Part shown: positions 33,570-44,107 of the stretch, in pieces
Layout of the letters: every line of letters begins with the position of its first letter
How positions within the stretch are numbered: the first letter of the stretch is position 1
From: Agapetus fuscipes
Taxonomy: Eukaryota > Arthropoda > Insecta > Trichoptera > Glossosomatidae
NCBI GenBank assembly: GCA_951799405.1
Contig: OX637350.1
Location: 6,929,852-6,993,851, forward strand
Direction of reading: 5' to 3'
Length of the DNA: 64,000 nt
Program-made: the position numbers and the translations under genes
Notes under the pieces: generated by a model
Database searches by the model: none
Told to the model about the DNA's origin: nothing
What the model saw: only the letters and a program-made list of their open reading frames with translations

Positions 33570-34390
33570 TTGTGTTACTTTTCATCCAAAAGAAAAATAA
33601 AATTAATTTAATTATCTAAAAAAATGGTCAAAAGTCCTACCTACGAATGAAAGTTTAGAAAAAGCGCAAGTAGGTTTCACATACAGTGCAACTTCTTGTA
33701 GTTTCATCTTCGATAAATACTACACATTTAAATAGAAAATATTTGTAAATTGAAGTTTATACAAATAATGAAACCTTCCATAATTTGTTTTACTCCTGAC
33801 CTACCTTAATAGCCATCTCTTTCTCTCATGCTTTTGTGCGAGGCAATAGAAAGAGACATTCACGTCGACTTTTATATCTCAATATAAATTCCCGTTGTGG
33901 ATCACGAATTACTTCTGTATGAAAGCATTCATGATAAAATCTGTCAACCATATTCACAGACGATGCTTTGAGATCTCATAATGCTATGGAAAAATTATTG
34001 TTTTTTAATCTAACCATCAATATAATGTGTTAGTTATTTTTTGTGCTTCAAGAGATATGAAACGGGAGTTAAATTGAATGAAATTAATTAGCATAAAACA
34101 ATTTCCCGGTTATTCAGATATTATTGACTTTCCAGATAAATATGAGAAGTGATGAATTTCATTGTTCCTCATCCATCTGTTCTGTTTTAATGCTGTGATG
34201 AAACAACAATTTTTAAAATTCCCTGAATATATGCAATCCTCACATACCTTAGAATCAAGCCAAAAAAGCATGGAGGGGTATTGTGTGAATATTTCACCGA
34301 GTTGATAACTAAATAGCATTTTTTGTTTGACCCCATAATGAGCAAAGGTTTTTGGCACAACTGAACGAGACCTAAAAGGCTAAACATGAG
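33570..34390. other. Unassigned spacer
   Basis: AT-rich. Minus-strand frames at 34110-34423 have no recognised domains. Confidence 0.4.
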
Positions 34391-34700
34391 ATGGATGGAC
34401 GTAGCCAACGTAGATGCAGCCATAATCTATAATCGTAATTGCATAGATATATTACATTTAAGCATCATATTACATGAATTCCAATAAGCAGACTCGTATA
34501 AGTTCGCACTTACATATGCCGCATGTGGACTTACAACATAAAAACAAAATCCCAAAGGAATGTAAGACCTGCAACTCTTGCAGATGCAGCCAATGCAGAT
34601 AGATGTACGTAGCTGGAAAGCAAAAGCGATGTAAAGGCAGGAGTGAATGGGAATTCTGGATTAAGCTGTCAAGCTCATGGTGATTTTGTGTTTAGTTTTA
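34391..34700 (+). mobile_element. LINE L C-terminus relic, interrupted by R-A
   Basis: RWMDVANVDAA is read to 34422 and continues after the R-A insertion with degraded codons (WKAKAM in a shifted frame), parallel to the better copy at 55784-55923 (WMDGVNVDVG...NWITKAMDR). Family uncertain. Confidence 0.5.
34423..34581 (-). mobile_element. R-A insertion with 11-bp TSD
   Basis: 5'-truncated R-A flanked by AGATGCAGCCA at 34412-34422 and 34582-34592. The tail (TAATCTATAATC) is adjacent to the left duplicate, as expected for target-primed reverse transcription on the minus strand. Confidence 0.85.
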
Positions 34701-34713
34701 AGGACACAAGTCC

Positions 34714-35122
34714 CCCCAGTTCTTGTTTGGCTTATCTACCATTTGATTCAAAGGTGACTTTTTAATGAAATTGTCTTAAGAATGACATTCTACACAATAT
34801 AAGCTAAGACAAAAACGTAAAACACGATAGCGGGAGAGTTGTTTTAAATTTTTTGTAAATCGATTTCCAGTTTTCATAAGACACATTGTTCCAGCACACA
34901 TACAAACATTGCTCATGTGAAATTACCGCTGATGCATATAAGACAATCAAAGGGCTTATGTCCATTTGAGAATTGGGTTTTTATATTGTAGGTCCACATG
35001 CGGCATGTGTGAGCGCGAAATTATGCGTGTCTGCTTGTGGGAGGGCATGTAATATAAATCTCAAATGATACATATCCTTACAGCTTAGATTTAGATTTAG
35101 AAGCACTAAGGGGACGACAAGT
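34714..35122 (+). repeat. Repeat E interrupted by R-A
   Basis: Repeat E from 34714 to about 34950 and from 35100 to 35122 (AAGCACTAAGGGGACG) is continuous at 4231-4477 and 51738-51985. The intervening 34951-35100 is R-A. Confidence 0.8.
34951..35100 (+). mobile_element. R-A 3' end inserted in repeat E
   Basis: Starts AGGGCTTATGTCCATTTG and ends with the TTAGATTTAGATTTAG tail. 5'-truncated at a different point from the common start. Confidence 0.85.
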
Positions 35123-35460
35123 AACCTTCATCTAGAGCTATGACGTAGCTCTGTCTAATGAAATTTTAAGCGTTGTCTACTTCTCTAACGCATAGCGTTG
35201 ATTTTGAATACCGGTTTGTGTTTGTGTTTTTCAGTGAAGTGAATACAGAAGTATCCTCGCTTTTCAGTTCATCGCATTTAGAGATAATGAATAACGAACG
35301 GCTATAAAAACGAAACGTCCGCCATGAGCCGGAATACTGTGCTGGAAATGGATTTCACTTGTTCGCACATTTAACTTCTACAGCTACTCCGAAATAAAGC
35401 TGTTTCTGACTGTTATTTAAATATCAAGAAGGTATGCGTTCTCTTTATTATAATAATAAA

Positions 35461-35628
35461 AGGCGGCAGGAGTAGCAAAGTTTATGTTCATTTCAGTTTT
35501 TGGTTATTTTGTGTTTACACATGCAACATTTGCGAAAACTTACATGTGCCTGCTTGTGGGAATGCATTTAATTTGAGCCTGAAATGGCAAAGTATCTTTC
35601 ATCTCAGATTATAGATTACAGGTGTGGA
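35461..35628 (+). mobile_element. R-A 3' fragment
   Basis: GGCAGGAGTAGCAAAG through to CTCAGATTATAGATTA. Confidence 0.65.
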
Positions 35629-35689
35629 TAGCAGGTAGAGGTATGTAGGTATAAAGGAGTCTAGCATTTGGATGTGTGAGTGCTTAGAG

Positions 35690-35782
35690 CAGTGTTTCCC
35701 ACGGTGGGGCGTACGCCCCACCGGTGGGGCATCACGCCTCAGAGGTGGGGCATCACGCCTCAGAGGTGGGGCACGTCGAAAA
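35690..35782 (+). repeat. hAT-like end with short GGTGGGGC tandem array
   Basis: CAGTGTTTCCCACGGTGGGG resembles a hAT-type terminal inverted repeat. It runs into about 3 tandem copies of a unit of about 22 bp (GGTGGGGCATCACGCCTC). No matching right end was found. Confidence 0.5.
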
Positions 35783-36204
35783 ATATCAAATATTCCATTT
35801 ATAAATGTATAAAACGTATATGCAAATTCACGACTTAAATATACCTATCCGCAATTTCATTTTTGCATTCTGGCAATACTGTGCATACTGGCAATTTAAA
35901 AATCTCGAAGGCAACGCTACGGCTTAAAAACAAAGATGGCAACGCTGACTGTCAATACATCGTAGTTCGACTGTTATTTCAATTGAATAGACGTGTGACT
36001 GAGCTCTGTTTTCTATCGCAAAACACATACCCTGGACGTCTCTAGAGTAAATGTTATTGTTTTATATTTACGTAGTTATTATTGACCCTTAAAAATCAGC
36101 ATTTTCTTATTATATATCTCTCTAAGCCTTAGAGACAATGCGAGATGATTTTATCAACCCTTGGCGTTTAGATACCTACTATAAAAGACGAGAATCTCTT
36201 GAAC

Positions 36205-36636
36205 CAGTGGTTCCCAAACTTTTAATTTCGCGTACCACTTATAAAATTTCAAATCAGTGGCATACCACTGAAGTGCAAGATTTAAAAAAATCATTCAAAT
36301 GTTAAAGTAATAAAAACTGCAACTGTTAATGAAAACATTATGCTTATTTATTTATTATAGAAAAAAAATACAATACTCTCAGTGCAGGGGTGTTCAACAT
36401 TAGTATTTTTGTAATCGTGGCGGGACAGGCCTGTCTTAGTCTGAAAAATGGTGCTGCATGTTCGAAACAAAAGAGGAAATATTTGGCTCAGTTGTACTTA
36501 ACTTTAAGCGCGAAATTGAAAAACGTTTTATCTTATTATTTACTATGTATTTCCTGTGGCCATGGCTGCTTGCGTACCACCTTAAGAAGCGTCGCGTACC
36601 ACTGGTGGTACGCGTACCATAGTTTGGGAACCACTG
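36205..36636. mobile_element. hAT-like MITE with 8-bp target duplication
   Basis: 432 bp. The left end is CAGTGGTTCCCAAACTTT and the right end AGTTTGGGAACCACTG. Subterminal GCGTACCA words are repeated at both ends. Flanks TCTTGAAC (36197-36204) and TCTTAAAC (36637-36644) differ at one base, as expected for an 8-bp hAT duplication. No transposase. Confidence 0.85.
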
Positions 36637-36670
36637 TCTTAAACGACAGAGCAATAAGCGATTTACATTT

Positions 36671-37148
36671 ATGGATGAAAGATTGACGAAAAAAGTATAT
36701 GTTGCTAAAATAGATGGATGTCGTGGTAGAGGAAGACCGAGAAAAGTATGGATGGATCAAATTTCTGAAATAGCGAATGAATGGGATATCCAAAGTCATA
36801 ATAAAAGGAGGACTTGCATGAAAAAGGTTATGACTCTGGATGAAATGAAAGAAGTGTGCAAGGACAGGAAGAAGTGGCGGCTAATCTGCAATGGTGATTT
36901 CTAATGTTGGTGTATTAATTTGCTACATTTTTTGCATAGGAAATTTCTGACTTTTTTTGTATAGATTTCTTTGTAAGGTTTTGTTCTTTTATTATTTGGC
37001 TTATGTTCATTTGAGGTTTGGATTTTATTTGTAAGTACACATTCAGCATTTGTAAGCGCGAACTACACTTGCTGGTTTGTGGGCTTACATCTGAGAGCTT
37101 TAAATGAATATATCCTTGCAACTTAGATTATAGATTATAGATTATAGA
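36671..37148 (+). mobile_element. R-A LINE: intact C-terminal coding end plus 3' UTR
   Basis: The plus-strand frame 36671-36904 encodes about 77 residues without a stop: DERLTKKVYVAKIDG, GRGRPRKVWMDQI, then RRTCMKKVMTLDEMKEVCK and DRKKWRLICNGDF. This is the typical C-terminus of RTE-type polymerases (a GRPRKxWxDQI block, then a DRxxWR block). The stop is followed by the 3' UTR shared with 59865-60275. The middle of that UTR (including the GGTTGGTATG segment) is deleted, and the copy ends in three ATTATAG repeats at 37128-37148. It identifies the source LINE of the R-A repeats. It is 5'-truncated and cannot be active. Confidence 0.85.
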
Positions 37149-37316
37149 ACGTAGAAAAATCGTTCTTAGGTATATATAAAATGTACCTACCTAAAAAAAC
37201 TAAGTTCTATCAGAAATAACTAAGTGAAAATATATCGTTTACATAAAATAGCATTTATTTTGAGAATAAAAAAACGTTCAAATGCAAATTTAATTAAGGA
37301 TAATCAAATGTTTCAG

Positions 37317-37430
37317 TGTAGCACATACGGCATATGTTAGCGCGATCTTATACATTTCTGCTTGTAGGAATGCGTTTAATATGAATCATAAATAATAAAT
37401 ATCTTTGCAGCTTAGATTTAGACTTAGAAA
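37317..37430 (+). mobile_element. R-A 3' fragment
   Basis: GCACATACGGCATATGTTAG through TTGCAGCTTAGATTTAGAC. Confidence 0.65.
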
Positions 37431-38214
37431 TAAAAAAATAACATCAGTGTAAATAAAGAACTTTCAGTAAAAATTCTACGAAAAATACTGAAAGTTAAAA
37501 AGGCAATTTTTAGTAAATTTTTAGTATCCGAAAGAAAAATAATTATACATGTGAGTACTACTGAAAATACATCATCCCTTCCTGAAAATGTCAAATAGTT
37601 TAATTTTTTATTTTAAATTGTTTGTTTTTAACACAAATAAAACCCTTACATTTGCAACCAACATCTTAAATAGAGAGTTTCAAGTTGTAGTGTTGTAAAA
37701 CTTGTTCGTCCTGGACTCTTAACAGTGACCCGCTCATTGTTGGGTCGTGAAACTAAATGGACCCGCCTCGATGAAGTGTAATTAATATGTTCTGATTGTG
37801 GTCGGCCGGACGGGAGTAGAGTTGGCAAAGAAGCGACGATAAAAATCACCGAGCGACCAATACGATACCGACCAACCACCACGACGACGTCTTCTCAAAT
37901 TAGAACCTCAGCTTTCGAATGCTTTGATTATCGCACGTTTTGGTTTGACACACATTGAAAAGTAATGAGTGCATTCTTCTGAGTATATAATTAATCAATC
38001 AACTTCAACAATATTTTTAATATTAGGTACGTTGTGTTGTGATTCCAAATCGACTTACTTTTTTTTATAAAATTACTTAAATGTAGTCTACATACTTATC
38101 TACTTCTTGTTGCTTACTTTTTTGCCTTATGGGGTAGGGTGTTTTTTTTTAATATATGAAAAACAACAGCTTTCATTATTACGATGTAATCTTACAAAAT
38201 TTAAGGCCTAAATC
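37431..38214. other. Unassigned region
   Basis: 37640-37900 is GC-richer with a minus-strand 78-codon open frame that I do not recognise. No repeat matched. Confidence 0.35.
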
Positions 38215-38340
38215 TTAATCTAAATTTAAGTTGCAAAAATATATAATCATTAGAGATCCATATTAAATGCATTCCCACAAGCAGATATGTATAAGTTTGC
38301 GTTAACACATGCCGCATGTGGATCTACAATATTCTTAAGA
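38215..38340 (-). mobile_element. R-A 3' fragment
   Basis: The tail AATCTTAATCTAAATTTAAG is on the left. The unit ends near GTGGATCTACAATATTC. Confidence 0.65.
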
Positions 38341-39094
38341 ACCCAAGTCCGATTAAATATTTTTAATTTAATAAAATAGTAATACAAAAATATGCCAGTT
38401 TCGTTTCTAGTATTTTTTATTTTAAAACAAATAGTGTATGAGCAATTTTAAAGCTCAAAGATACGGAAGTTACCATAGTGTCGCAAAGTTTTGAAAAACC
38501 AAATGTCAACAGAATGACATCATTAGTCAAATACCTATGATGTTTTTTTTTTATATTTTTGGAGATTAATATTTCTTTTTCGCGTCGTTGTATTTTTAGA
38601 GAGAAATTGAATTCCATAGTTCGATTTTCCATCATAAAATTTGCCAAATACCCAATTAAATTTGTACGGAAGAAGATGGACGACATTCAAAGCTACAGCA
38701 TACAATTTCACCAAAAAATTCCGAAATCGATTCAACGATCAGAACGTTAAAAATATTTTCATTTATATTGCAACATCAGATTCTTTTATACGTTGAACAA
38801 AAATCTACATTGTTTTTTACTTTTCGAATAAGATTTCAATACAATAATAAATTGCACAGAATCTGTACTCGACTTTCTTGCAAAAATTTACCCACTGTAT
38901 GACGTATGTAAAGCTAGAATCATCTACCAGCTTATGCCGTTTCAATAAAAATGTAATATATCAATAATAAATCAATTTTATTCCACCGCGGTGTGTACCT
39001 GCATACTCGTACAATATGGATATAGGCATATAAATACTTAAATGAATATAAATATTTTGTTGATTTATTTGAAAAAGTACCAATTACACAAGAA
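38341..39094. other. Unassigned spacer
   Basis: AT-rich, no supported feature. Confidence 0.4.
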
Positions 39095-39127
39095 AGATCC
39101 TCGACTCATAGGTTGGTATGAAGCTGA
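39095..39127 (+). mobile_element. R-A 5' stub
   Basis: CCTCGACTCATAGGTTGG and ATGAAGCTGACC match the first 33 bp of the common unit, cut by the R-B tail. Confidence 0.55.
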
Positions 39128-39752
39128 CCTCAGTACTGTACTGTACTGTATCCTGCCACCGTTTCATTAGGGGTGGCCGGTACCTCCGCAGATGCGCCTC
39201 CACTTTTTGCTGTCATCACCTTTTTCATACATACTCTTCTCTTATTCTCACTCTGCAGAATCCATTATTTCGCAATCTCACCTATTTGGTCTAACCATTC
39301 TTTCCTCAGCCTTCCCCTTCTGCGCTTTCCTCTGACATTTCCTTTGTACACTTTCTTCGTTAGTTGTTCATCATCCTTTCTTTCAAGATGTCTGAACCAT
39401 CTCATCGTACTTTTTTGTACTTTCATTCTCATATTCTCTTTTATACCACACTCGTTCATCACTCAAGCATTACGTACTCTATCACTCAGTGTCTTTCCAG
39501 CCATTGCTCTCAGGTAAGCCATTTCAACCGTACTTACATACTTTACTCAGCTCACATTCATTAAGCCTCACTTCCACCAACCAATATGCCATTGTGGACC
39601 GCCGATCTCATATTCTTCGTAAGTTTCCTATTTCTTGCAATTCTTCCAATCGTTTCCATTACACTTCTTCCTCTACTAGCGCGCTTTTCCAATTATTTCG
39701 TCAATTTCGCATTCGACTCAAATTTGCTTCCCAGATAATCAAATTCTTTCAC
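39125..39752 (-). mobile_element. R-B: RTE-like LINE C-terminal end
   Basis: On the minus strand, from 39760 down, the frame reads MEVVKEFDYLGSKFES, a stop, then RASRGRS and later (39462-39265) MRWFRHLERKDDEQLTKKVY, GKRRRGRLRKEWLDQIGE. The end WRRICGG is at about 39200. These are successive blocks of an RTE polymerase (FxYLG, RW.xHxER, GRxRKxWxDQI). Several frameshifts or stops. The tail is TACAG repeats at 39130-39150. An R-A insertion splits it, and 40026-40080 continues the coding strand upstream. Confidence 0.8.
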
Positions 39753-39760
39753 GACCTCCA

Positions 39761-40017
39761 TTCCTTGACTTATAGGTTGGTATGAGGCTGACCACCCATA
39801 CTGTAAAAAATGGTTCACTTTGCCAATGTCACCCCTGTTTAAGGGAAGGTCGGCAAAAGTTGTGGGGCTTATGTTCATTTGAGGTTTGGATTTTATTTGT
39901 AAGTACACTTTCAGCATTTGTAAGCGCGAACTACACTTGTTGGTTTGTGGGCATACATCTGAGAGCTTTAAATGAATATATCCTTGCAACTTAGATTATA
40001 GATTATAGATTATTATA
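39761..40017 (+). mobile_element. R-A type unit with exact boundaries and 8-bp TSD
   Basis: The duplicate GACCTCCA occurs at 39753-39760 and 40018-40025, so the inserted unit is exactly 257 bp. It begins TTCCTTGACTTATAGG and ends in ATTATAG repeats. It is inserted in R-B coding DNA. This fixes the 5' start shared with several other copies. Confidence 0.9.
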
Positions 40018-40075
40018 GACCTCCACTCTTTTTTCATTCAGTCTTTATCTCAATTTTCTCGCATTTCTCAGTCCT

Positions 40076-40282
40076 CCCAAAGTGTAAAAAATAATTCACT
40101 TTGTCAATGTCACCCCTGTTTCAAGGAAGGTCGGCAAGAGTTGCAAGTTTTATGTTTAATTTGTAAGTACAAATTCAGCATTCGTTAGCGCGAACTTACA
40201 CATACCTGTTTGTGGGCATGCATTTCATATTAGTTTTGAATGTTTATATTTCATTGCAACTTATATTCTAGATTATTATAGA
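40076..40282 (+). mobile_element. R-A unit
   Basis: AGTGTAAAAAATAATTCAC to TTGCAACTTATATTCTAG, with a small internal deletion after GTTTTATGTTT. Confidence 0.7.
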
Positions 40283-41525
40283 TGGTCATTGAACCCTTTT
40301 GTATGCAAACTAGTACTTTGTATGGTGGGTAAACTTTTTAGTTATATTTTGAAAAAGTAACGACTGATTATTATTGGTATTTATAAAATTTTAAGAATCG
40401 CAGCCATTTATCTATTTTTAACCCTTTGACTACCAAGAAAATTGCTAATACATTTTGTATGGAAAATTTTCACTCTGTATGGCGGCTATACTTTTGATTC
40501 ACTTTTTGGAAAAAATAATGATGGCAATATATAGGTTATTATTATTATTTTACATTTGTACTACATTATTTTTTTATTAACCCTCTAACTGCCGAGAATT
40601 TTTCCATTATTTTTTTCTTTTATATGGCAACTCCCTAAATCGAGATTATGATGAAGAAATGATTATAATTATTAGATAGCACTATTATATAAATGGATTC
40701 ACAAAAAATTTCAGAAAAATCGTCGGAGCCGTTTTTGAGAAAATCGCATTTTAAATTTTCAGCTCTTCGGAAGCCATCTTGAATTTTCAAAAAAGTAAAA
40801 AAAAAATGATTACGAATTAAAGTGATAAGCTTGTTCTTTCTATCAAATCTAAAACAAATTCAAATATCTTGCATTTTAATAGGTTTTTGTAATATTTTCG
40901 ATTTAAAATTTCAGGTCGTGTAAACGGTGCTTTATATTTATTTTTTCAAAAAATTTTTTTTGTAAATTTGTAGAAATTTATGTTGTCCGTAATATTGTAG
41001 AACATTATATTTTTGTTGACCCCTTAACTGTCGAGAAAATCACAATCGTTTGTTTTTTTCATATGGCAGCCCATAGACACAGATTAGTAAGAGTATTGCC
41101 ATAACTAATTTATTAAGTTAAAAACTAATAAATGGCAACTCTGAAAATTTAAAAAAAATTCTTGGAGCCGTTTTTGAGAAAAGTGCAATTTTATGTTTTT
41201 TTTGTATGGCAGCCATCTTGAATTTTCAAGTTGGTGTAATGCCATGTTATTCATACTTAATACATGTCCAAAAAAGTTGATGTAGCCAAAATTTGGTATC
41301 TCTAGGTCTTATACTTTGGAAAGTGACACACACACATACATACATACATACATACATACATACATACATACATACATACATACATACAGACGGACGTTTT
41401 TGAAAGATAGTGTTTTTTGGCATGTCCTGCACCAGGACAACTCATTTCCGTGAAAACCTCGAAATTTTTTTTTTACACCAAATCATAACTTTCTTTATAG
41501 CCTTCGGCTATAGCAAGAAAGTAAA
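40283..41525. repeat. Diverged tandem element ending in a hairpin
   Basis: Blocks starting AACCCTTTGACTACC (40423), AACCCTCTAACTGCC (40576) and GACCCCTTAACTGTC (41017) recur with similar contexts (GAGAAAAT, TATGGCRRC, GGAGCCGTTTTTGAGAAAA). A CATA array (41331-41389) and the strong hairpin ACTTTCTTtATAGCC-ttc-GGCTATagcAAGAAAGT (41489-41522) close the region. Noncoding. Class unknown. Confidence 0.55.
41331..41389 (+). repeat. CATA microsatellite
   Basis: About 14 units of CATA/TACA, flanked by ACACACA and CAGACGGACG. Confidence 0.95.
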
Positions 41526-42224
41526 AAACGATTGCTGAGGTTTTTACTTACAAATCACCTTCCCACTCATTTCCCTCACACAAATCTTGCTGTGAATCGA
41601 AGTGATCGACTTGTTTATACATTCTTCACGTCTCCTTACCACTATCTGCTGGATTGATCGAGCTACTTAATTATCTACAAACATTAATTTGTTTTACTAA
41701 TTCTATGTGGGATTTTATTGAACGCCAACTTGTAAATGTTTATACAATTTTATTTGAAAGACGATCACATTTTTGATTCGTTTATTTTTTTTCGTGTTTA
41801 AAAGAAATGCCACAATGTTGTGACTACCAACTAATACAAATCTGTATCAATATAAATTGAGATGAATATTTGAATATCTGAATATTTCTAAGTTCAATGC
41901 AAATAGTACACCCTTCAATAAGAAAATTAGTAATAACTTATCTTGATATTTTTCTCGTTAACAATAATTGAGACCCACTCTTAAATTTAAACATTTATAA
42001 TAAATAAATAAATTCACGTTTCTCGAGTGTTCTGCATTTTTTTGGTTTAACAAGTTGTTTTTTTTATTTATTTGATTTTATTTAGTAAATCACATTTGAT
42101 AATTTTGAAGTATTATTTGAAATATTTTAATTTAAGGACAATTAAGATACGTGTTGTCTATTGGACTGGTAATTGCAGAAGACATAAATACAAAATAACA
42201 TTGTAGAACAGATTGATTTTTTTT
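41526..42224. other. Unassigned AT-rich spacer
   Basis: Nothing recognised. Confidence 0.4.
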
Positions 42225-42466
42225 TATTATCTAAATCTAATCTAAATCTAAGCTGCAAAGACATGTGTAATTTGAGATTCATATTAAATGCATTCTCACA
42301 AGCAGACATGCATAATTTCGCGCTTACACATGCTGCATGTGGACCTACAATATAAAAAAACAATCTCAAATGCCCTGCAACTCTTGCCGACCTTCCCTGA
42401 AGCAGGGGTGACATTGGCAAAGTGAACCATTTTTTACAGTATGGGTGGTCAGCCGCATACCAACCT
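42225..42466 (-). mobile_element. R-A unit
   Basis: TCTAAATCTAATCTAAATC tail at the left. The 5' end at CATACCAACCTT is a few bases inside the common start. Confidence 0.85.
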
Positions 42467-42884
42467 TATATAACTTTTCAAAAATCTTTTCTAGGAACGA
42501 GCACATTGATCAAAGATTGCAATTAATAAAAAAAGTTGCAACCGCGGTCTCGAGATATCTGTACAGTTTGAACTTAAGGAAATAAATAAACACAATTTTA
42601 ATATTTGAACAAATTAACATAATATAATAACAATAACATTATTAAATTTTTGCAAATTAACCCAATAAATAAAGCCGAATCTGGGTTGCCAAAAGAAATA
42701 ATCTCATGTATTCAATAGCTAATGAGGCTACTTTTCTGGCCGTAAGGCTGCTTCCCTTTCTCCAAGGAAATCGTAGGTAACTTCCCAGGGGGGATGCGGC
42801 CAGTCGCGTGACTTGGCCGGTCACTTTTATGGCCACATTAAGCCTGTCCCAAGCGGGCCCCATCACCTGACTTCCGGCCACCAG
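42467..42884. other. Unassigned region
   Basis: 42720-42880 is GC-rich (GGCCGGTCACTTTTATGGCC) and directly precedes element D. No gene recognised. Confidence 0.35.
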
Positions 42885-43022
42885 CCCAAGTATAAAACTC
42901 TGCATTTAAACTTAATCAAATAAAATATCAACACTTAAACGCTCACTGGAGGCGCTGTTTTAGTTTTCATGTATGTTTTGGTACACGCTACGGTTGAATT
43001 TAAACGTTAGGTGGGAACCCCA
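42885..43022 (+). repeat. Element D, inverted core
   Basis: CCCAAGTATAAAACTC at the left, core AAACGCTCACTGGAGGCG, right arm TTTTGGTACACGCTACGG. Confidence 0.6.
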
Positions 43023-43342
43023 AACGGTACCGTGGCCGGATGCTCTCGTATATTATACGGGGACATTACGGGCTTTTTCGAGGATGGATAACTCTAAAAA
43101 GGCCTAGAGCAACTAGAAGAAAATCGTGAACGAAATAAGTTCGATAAAAGACAAACAATCATTATTATTTACCGTTCATGTTTTATTCTATTTTTAATAT
43201 ATTTTTCTTAAGAGGTTTGCCATTCCCAAATTCAAAAAAAATCTCGACTTCTTATTTTAGTTCACCCATCCTTAAACTGCGACTTTCTCTTATCAATGAT
43301 AAACGCAACGCGAAAATAAAACTACAAAGCTGCACATATGGG

Positions 43343-43400
43343 AGAACTTTTTACCGCGTATTCCCTAAGGTGGTCGTATGTGACGTGTAGAATATATTTT
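43343..43400 (-). mobile_element. SINE A 3' fragment
   Basis: TACCGCGTATTCCCTAAGG and GGTCGTATGTGACGTG match the SINE A 3' third on the minus strand. Confidence 0.45.
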
Positions 43401-43419
43401 GTTGCTTTTGATGTTATTA

Positions 43420-43590
43420 TTTGATGTTTTGTAGATTTGATGCATTATCAAGAGTGAAGACCTGAGTATTGAAGGTCGAAAGTGCTCGAGATATAAAAGA
43501 TTATTGTGAAAATTAAACTACGTTTAAGAAAAAAAAAAATGAAATAAAATGAATTTTCACTGTGTGAATACACAAACCCTACAAAATCTG
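43420..43590 (+). repeat. Repeat F (Penelope-like end?)
   Basis: Carries the hairpin GTGAAGACCT...AGGTCGAAAG followed by TGCTCGAG (43454-43490) and ends AATTTTCACTGTGTGAATAC. The same end occurs at 17703-17740 and 53721-53755. No coding sequence. Confidence 0.55.
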
Positions 43591-44107
43591 TTATTCACGT
43601 TCGCATTACTCATATCTTGAAGACTTTTTCGATGTTACTTATGAGATTGAACACCCTGGCTGGCTTTTATCAATGTCATCCCTTTTTCAGAAAAAATGTT
43701 TTTCAGAAATTATGTTGATTCGACATTCGAGGATTGAAAACTCAAACACTAATTATTGATGATATTATATCTTCCATACATTTTATTATATACGCGATGG
43801 TGCGAAATTTACATGATTTTTTATACCAGGAGTATCTCTATTTTACTCCATCCTCGTATATTAAATTAATACAAACCACTTTGTTGATTTTTCAATCAGA
43901 CTTTATTTTTTGACATTTCCAATCTTTAAATTTTTTGACACTCCCAATTTTTTTCCTACATTAAATTGTATTCCACTTTAAATATGAAGCCTTACCAAGG
44001 ACTTTAAAAAATATTTATTTTCAACATAAAAGTCAATATAATTGTAGTCAGCCATTTTGATAAAAAATTACAAAGTGGTGCGTTCTATTTTAGCAGACTT
44101 TTTTTCA
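43591..44107. other. Unassigned spacer
   Basis: Contains a short R-A-like scrap (TGTCATCCCTTTTTCAG at 43674). Otherwise nothing. Confidence 0.35.

Noticed and set aside
41247..41432. Open frame with MYVC repeats
   Set aside because: It is the translation of the CATA microsatellite.
41480..41525. Helitron 3' end
   Set aside because: A hairpin is present, but no CTRR terminus or matching TC start was found.
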